Source: Paenibacillus sedimenti (GTDB taxonomy: Bacteria > Bacillota > Bacilli > Paenibacillales > NBRC-103111). Taken from it: a stretch of 64,000 nucleotides of DNA. The stretch is taken from assembly GCF_014534655.1 (NCBI RefSeq), contig NZ_JACVVD010000017.1, positions 32,927-96,926 of the forward strand. The letters are read 5' to 3'. Positions 60,462 to 64,000 of this stretch are shown here, in pieces; within the stretch, counting starts at the first letter, position 1; every line of letters starts with the position of its first letter. The notes under the pieces are model-generated. The model was given only the letters and a program-made list of their open reading frames with translations. It did not search any database and was not told where the DNA came from. The position numbers and the translations under genes were made by a program.

Positions 60462-62195
60462 TTGCATCCAATGCCGACAGAGCACCAACCGCGTCGTAGA
60501 AAGTCGCTCAAAAGATTACTGATCTTATTTATTATTATTTTAATAGGCTTGTTTTCAGGATTGGCATTTTTCCTTTGGCAGCACTTTGCACCGAACAGAT
60601 TACATGTAGAAACGGATTATCATGAACTGAAGAAACCTGTGTTTTACCATGGTGATTATTTCAGGGCAAGTGCAATCGGTGAAAAAGAAAGCCTTAAGCT
60701 TCCGCTTGAACTTATTCAAGAATGGATTGATCCATCCATCCTATATGAAAAAGCAAGCGATTCCGTCATCATTACAACTCAAGATAAGGTTCTACGTTTT
60801 AAGACAGCGGAGCTATCTGCTCTTATGAACGAGAAGCCAATCAACTTATCATTTCCTGTAGAGAAAAAAGATAATGTAATTTATGTTCCCATTGAGCCCT
60901 TAAAGCAATTATACCCATATGATATTCGAGAGTCGGAAAAATCCGGAGCTATCATTATACACAAGCAAGGTGACACGCTAAAGTGGGGAAAACAGATGAA
61001 CGCCGATGGTGCTCAAGTCCGAACTGAAGCGACGATTAAAGCGCCTATAGTTGCTTCGCTTGCTCTGAACGAGCAAGTAATGATTCTAAGCGAAGAAGCG
61101 GAATGGTATAAGGTACAGATGGAAAGCGGTCCTATCGGCTACGTGCGCAAGGCTGACATCGCTCAGGATCATGAGGAAACCATTCCTGTTCAAGATGAGA
61201 TATCTGCTTATGTGCCATGGAAGCCACCCGGCGGCAAGCTTAACATGACTTGGGAACATGTGATTACCAAGAATCCGGATACGTCCAAAATTGGCGATAT
61301 GCCTGGTTTGCATGTCATCAGTCCAACATGGTTTTCCTTATCTGACGGAGAAGGCCGCGTAAAGAACTTAGCTGATGCAGCTTATGTCAAGTGGGCACAA
61401 GACAGGGGGTACCAGGTTTGGCCGATCATTAGCAATGGCTTCGAGCCGGATCGTACCTCACAGGCATTGTCGACCTATGATCGTCGTATAGAAATCATTA
61501 AGCAGCTTCTTGGCTTTGCTCAAACCTACAAACTGCAAGGCTTTAACATCGATTTTGAAAACGTGTACCTCAAAGATAAAGAAAACCTCGTCCAATTCGT
61601 TCGCGAAATGACGCCGTTTATGCATGCTCAGGGGCTTGCCGTATCAATTGACGTAACTCCGAAATCGACAAACGAAATGTGGTCGATGTTCTACGATAGA
61701 CCCGCTCTTGCTAAAGTCGTGGACTACATGATGGTAATGGCCTACGATGAATATTGGGCTTCAAGTCCTAAATCAGGTTCTGTCTCTTCGCTGGCTTGGA
61801 CAGAGAAATCAGTCACCCAGTTGCTTAATGTAGATAAGATTCCACCTAATAAGCTTGTCCTTGGGGTACCATTCTATACGCGCCAATGGACAGAAGAAGT
61901 GAAGGGCGGGAAGACAACCGTAAGCTCGAAAACATTAACCATGGAAGCTGCCCAAAAGATAATCAAAGACAAAAAACTGAAACCAGCATTCTCCCCGGAA
62001 GCCGGACAGAACTACGTCGAATACAAAGAGGGCGAGAAGCTTATGCGCATATGGCTGGAAGACGAGACGTCCATGAAATCGAGAATCGAGCTTGTTAATA
62101 AATATGATCTGGCTGGCGTCGCTTCCTGGAGAAGAGGATTCGAGCAGCCGAACATTTGGAAAGTCATTCAAGATACGTTAGAAAAAAATAACTAA
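60462..62195 (+). CDS. Membrane-anchored GH18-family protein with SH3 domain
   Basis: The product has 577 residues. The N-terminus is basic and carries a membrane anchor (RLLILFIIILIGLFSGLAFFLW). Residues about 50-170 resemble a copper-amine-oxidase-like/stalk region. An SH3b domain (QVRTEATIKAPIVASLALNEQVMILSEEAEWYKVQ) follows, then a GH18 barrel from about residue 255 with catalytic segment GFNIDFENVYLKDKENLVQFVREM (D-x-E present). Related proteins act on chitin-like or peptidoglycan glycans, as in spore-germination YaaH/YdhD proteins; the exact substrate is unknown. AGGAAGTGA lies about 8 bases before the TTG start. It interrupts the usual perR-ygzB adjacency. Confidence 0.88.
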   Translation: MHPMPTEHQPRRRKSLKRLLILFIIILIGLFSGLAFFLWQHFAPNRLHVETDYHELKKPVFYHGDYFRASAIGEKESLKLPLELIQEWIDPSILYEKASDSVIITTQDKVLRFKTAELSALMNEKPINLSFPVEKKDNVIYVPIEPLKQLYPYDIRESEKSGAIIIHKQGDTLKWGKQMNADGAQVRTEATIKAPIVASLALNEQVMILSEEAEWYKVQMESGPIGYVRKADIAQDHEETIPVQDEISAYVPWKPPGGKLNMTWEHVITKNPDTSKIGDMPGLHVISPTWFSLSDGEGRVKNLADAAYVKWAQDRGYQVWPIISNGFEPDRTSQALSTYDRRIEIIKQLLGFAQTYKLQGFNIDFENVYLKDKENLVQFVREMTPFMHAQGLAVSIDVTPKSTNEMWSMFYDRPALAKVVDYMMVMAYDEYWASSPKSGSVSSLAWTEKSVTQLLNVDKIPPNKLVLGVPFYTRQWTEEVKGGKTTVSSKTLTMEAAQKIIKDKKLKPAFSPEAGQNYVEYKEGEKLMRIWLEDETSMKSRIELVNKYDLAGVASWRRGFEQPNIWKVIQDTLEKNN

Positions 62196-62240
62196 AAGAA
62201 CGAAAAGCCGATCTGCGATGGATCGGCTTTTTTCGTTCTT
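62196..62240. terminator. Long bidirectional terminator
   Basis: A nearly perfect 18-bp stem (AAGAACGAAAAGCCGATC pairing with GATCGG...CGTTCTT) with A- and T-rich arms lies between the convergent GH18 and ygzB genes. Confidence 0.95.
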
Positions 62241-62242
62241 GC

Positions 62243-62647
62243 TCAATGAGGCTTATGTTCATGGTCTCTGTTCGGTTCAAGCTGGTGAGTATGAGCGGCG
62301 GGATTCTCGCTCTCATCTGCTGGTTTATATTGCGGGTCAACCGTCAAGATCGTTTTACAGAACATGCAGCGGTCGGTTTTACCTAACATTTTTGTTCTTC
62401 GGCCGCACTCCGGACAATCGAGTACAGTGGCTGTTGTCGACAGCATGCCTGCCCAGAAGTAAATACCCATACTGATCATCATGCTGATCATACCAATAAT
62501 CATAAAGATAACAGCCATAATTCTTCCGGCCTTACCCCAATCAAACACGATACCGGCAAGTCCAATGATCATAAGAAGCATACCGCCCATCGTCATCGCC
62601 AGACCCCATAAGCGGAATTCATTTACTTTACTTGATTTCAAACGCAT
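62243..62647 (-). CDS. ygzB: YgzB-family (UPF0295) zinc-ribbon membrane protein
   Basis: This 134-residue protein has two membrane helices (LAMTMGGMLLMIIGLAGIVF; IMAVIFMIIGMISMMISMGIYFWAG), then a zinc ribbon (DCPECGRRTKMLGKTDRCMFC) and a His-rich tail (HTHQLEPNRDHEHKPH), somewhat longer than usual. The function of the family is unknown. Neighbouring perR and ygxA genes support the assignment. GGGAGG precedes the ATG; it is divergent from ygxA. Confidence 0.92.
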   Translation of the reverse strand: MRLKSSKVNEFRLWGLAMTMGGMLLMIIGLAGIVFDWGKAGRIMAVIFMIIGMISMMISMGIYFWAGMLSTTATVLDCPECGRRTKMLGKTDRCMFCKTILTVDPQYKPADESENPAAHTHQLEPNRDHEHKPH

Positions 62648-62790
62648 TTGATTTGTTCCTCCCTAAGCGATCTAGTAGGTTTTTGTATGATTTGTCACAG
62701 AAATCAGTGAAAATCAGCAGGAAACTCTCTCTACCATGTAGAAATATAAAATAATGAATAAACAATTCAAGACAGGAGCTTCTGATACCC

Positions 62791-63663
62791 ATGGGAATCG
62801 ATAAAGAGCAGGTTTTGCTTAAGTTCCGGAATGACCAAAAAGTTATCAGTGTCATGGCGGTTGAAAATCCAAGGCAGCTTCCCGCGCTGACAGACGGTTT
62901 CGATACACTGCTTCTTATCATTACGAACGACCTGAGCCTGAACAATCATGCTACTAATTATATAAGAGACGATTCTAGGATACAAGAAAGATGGATTGAC
63001 CCGTCATCGCTTGAGCAATGGATTCGCCATGGAGTTAATCGGAATATCATTCACTGGTTGCTAAAAGGGGAGATACTTCTGGATCATAACACATACTTGG
63101 AAGGACTTCGCCACAGAATGCTTGAATTTCCAGTTGATCTAAGGGAACACAAGCTTCTTGTTGAGTTCTCCCTGTTTCTTCGCAAATATTCACAAAGTAA
63201 AGAATACATTCTTGATGAACATTTACTAGATGCATACAACAACATATTAGAAGCACTGCACCACTGGGCCCGTATCGTCATCATTGAAGACGGATACCAT
63301 CCTGAAATTACAGTTTGGAGGCAAATCCGCGCTATCAATCCGGGTGTCTATAAACTCTACGAAGAACTGACGACGAGTAAAGAAACGTTAAAGCAAAGAG
63401 TCCAACTCGTTCTTCTTGCGTGTGAATTCTCGGTTATGTCCAAAATGGAACGATGCTGCGAGGCGCTCATTCAACTATTGGCTGAAAGTGATCATCCTTT
63501 GAGTTCCGATGAACTGCAGCAGCATCCTCAATTAGTAGAAGTGAGAGTGGATCTACCGCTTTTACTGAATAAGCTAGTGAAAAAAGGCTTGATCAAAGAA
63601 ATTGCGGTTCCTATCGATGAGGAATTTTCTGAACTAGAGCTGCAATATACACCACTACAATGA
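62791..63663 (+). CDS. ygxA: YgxA-like nucleotidyltransferase-fold protein
   Basis: This 290-residue cytosolic protein belongs to the NTF-like group found just before an rRNA operon in Bacillus. The N-terminal half has a nucleotidyltransferase-like strand-helix pattern (VISVMAVENPRQLPALTDGFDTLLLIITND), and the C-terminal half is a helical substrate-binding-like bundle. The classic GS-x-D-x-D catalytic motif is not evident, so catalytic activity is doubtful. AGGAG lies about 12 bases before the ATG. The call relies on synteny as much as on sequence. Confidence 0.8.
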   Translation: MGIDKEQVLLKFRNDQKVISVMAVENPRQLPALTDGFDTLLLIITNDLSLNNHATNYIRDDSRIQERWIDPSSLEQWIRHGVNRNIIHWLLKGEILLDHNTYLEGLRHRMLEFPVDLREHKLLVEFSLFLRKYSQSKEYILDEHLLDAYNNILEALHHWARIVIIEDGYHPEITVWRQIRAINPGVYKLYEELTTSKETLKQRVQLVLLACEFSVMSKMERCCEALIQLLAESDHPLSSDELQQHPQLVEVRVDLPLLLNKLVKKGLIKEIAVPIDEEFSELELQYTPLQ

Positions 63664-63710
63664 TGCAACCCCTTCAAGAATTGGACTTTGTTCCGATTCT
63701 TTTTTTCTGC

Positions 63711-63739
63711 TTGACTTTGTTGCGGATTCTATGATAAAT
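63711..63739 (+). promoter_or_regulatory. rRNA operon promoter P1
   Basis: TTGACT (63711-63716) and ATAAAT (63734-63739) with 17-base spacing (or GATAAA with 16). The 11-mer TCGCCGCTAAA follows at the expected start site. Confidence 0.7.
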
Positions 63740-63818
63740 TAACTTTCGCCGCTAAAAACGGTTCACTTTCGAACACGGTCATCTGTGAGACAAGCAAGAA
63801 AAGATTCGAAAAAAAAGC

Positions 63819-63848
63819 TTGCATTGATTAGCTCGAATGTGATATATT
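63819..63848 (+). promoter_or_regulatory. rRNA operon promoter P2
   Basis: TTGCAT (63819-63824), 18-base spacer, TATATT (63843-63848), followed by the same 11-mer TCGCCGCTAAA at 63856-63866. Confidence 0.75.
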
Positions 63849-63855
63849 ATAAAAG

Positions 63856-64000
63856 TCGCCGCTAAACGGACGACGAGGAAAACGAAAGAAATTGTTCTTT
63901 GAAAACTGAACAACGAGTGAAGAAGCACGGTCACGCAAGTGACCACAATTAAGAGATTGCAAAATCTCGTCAGCTTTGAAATTGAGCTATTCAGCTTAAC
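63856..64000 (+). other. 5' leader of an rRNA operon with boxA
   Basis: Downstream of P2 lies TGTTCTTTGAAAACT (63893-63907), the Bacillus-type boxA antitermination element, followed by leader sequence with a hairpin GAGATT...AATCTC (63953-63970), leading toward a 16S gene just outside the window. The upstream perR-ygzB-ygxA genes agree with this reading. Confidence 0.85.

Noticed and set aside
63900..64000. Start of 16S rRNA
   Set aside because: Only leader sequence with boxA is visible; the conserved 16S 5' sequence (AGAGTTTGATC) is not reached in the window.

Overview
The window comes from a low-to-moderate GC, spore-forming-type Firmicute, most likely Paenibacillus or a close relative (Paenibacillaceae). 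The evidence is Bacillus-type ribosome binding sites with frequent TTG starts, YesM-type sensor kinase/AraC-type regulator pairs, Lpl-type sugar importers, a GatCAB operon, and a right edge with the order perR, (GH18), ygzB, ygxA, rRNA leader, which matches the perR-ygzB-ygxA-rrn order known from Bacillus subtilis. Genus is inference; no rRNA body is inside the window.

Layout. 1-3444: the C-terminal end of a large secreted carbohydrate-active protein, an AT-rich orphan gene, a thioredoxin-like gene and an EamA transporter. 3490-9294: a six-gene operon (methyltransferase plus a NikABCDE-type ABC importer) with a near-consensus Zur box in front, so it probably serves zinc or a metal-chelate rather than nickel. 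9414-11105: a WG-repeat surface protein and a decayed F5/8C domain. 11111-17182: a 1559-residue P-type ATPase that fuses a catalytically dead P1B-like pump to an intact P2-like pump, surrounded by four very small genes. 17273-20819: polyphosphate kinase and a KinB-like sensor kinase. 20919-25980: LysR regulator, transketolase, transaldolase-like aldolase, APS kinase and a YhcH/YiaL protein.

26139-47249 is a carbohydrate-utilisation region: two YesM-type kinase/regulator pairs, an AraC regulator, two ATPase-less ABC sugar importers (LplB/LplC-like and MalF/MalG-like), a YicI-type GH31 alpha-xylosidase and a modular GH3 glycosidase. This set fits uptake and breakdown of xylose-containing oligosaccharides such as xyloglucan fragments. 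One solute-binding protein carries a frameshift in a G run, and a GH2 remnant lies beside it. 47250-48984 holds a MATE remnant, DUF3817, a small unknown gene and a short structured or MITE-like element.

48985-53392 is a tetR-hlyD-ABC2 permease-tolC operon, a diderm-style efflux layout in an apparently monoderm genome and without an ATPase gene. 53559-56866 is gatCAB. 56933-63663 holds a GNAT acetyltransferase, an MgtC-like protein, an ECF sigma factor with its putative membrane anti-sigma factor, a TM2-like protein, PerR, a GH18 protein with an SH3 domain, YgzB and YgxA. The last 300 bases are a tandem-promoter rRNA operon leader with boxA.

Best candidates for something new: the pseudo-pump/pump fusion with its small-protein satellites next to ppk; the Zur-controlled Nik-type importer; and the TolC-containing efflux operon. 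No CRISPR array, complete insertion sequence, tRNA, prophage or known riboswitch was recognised.
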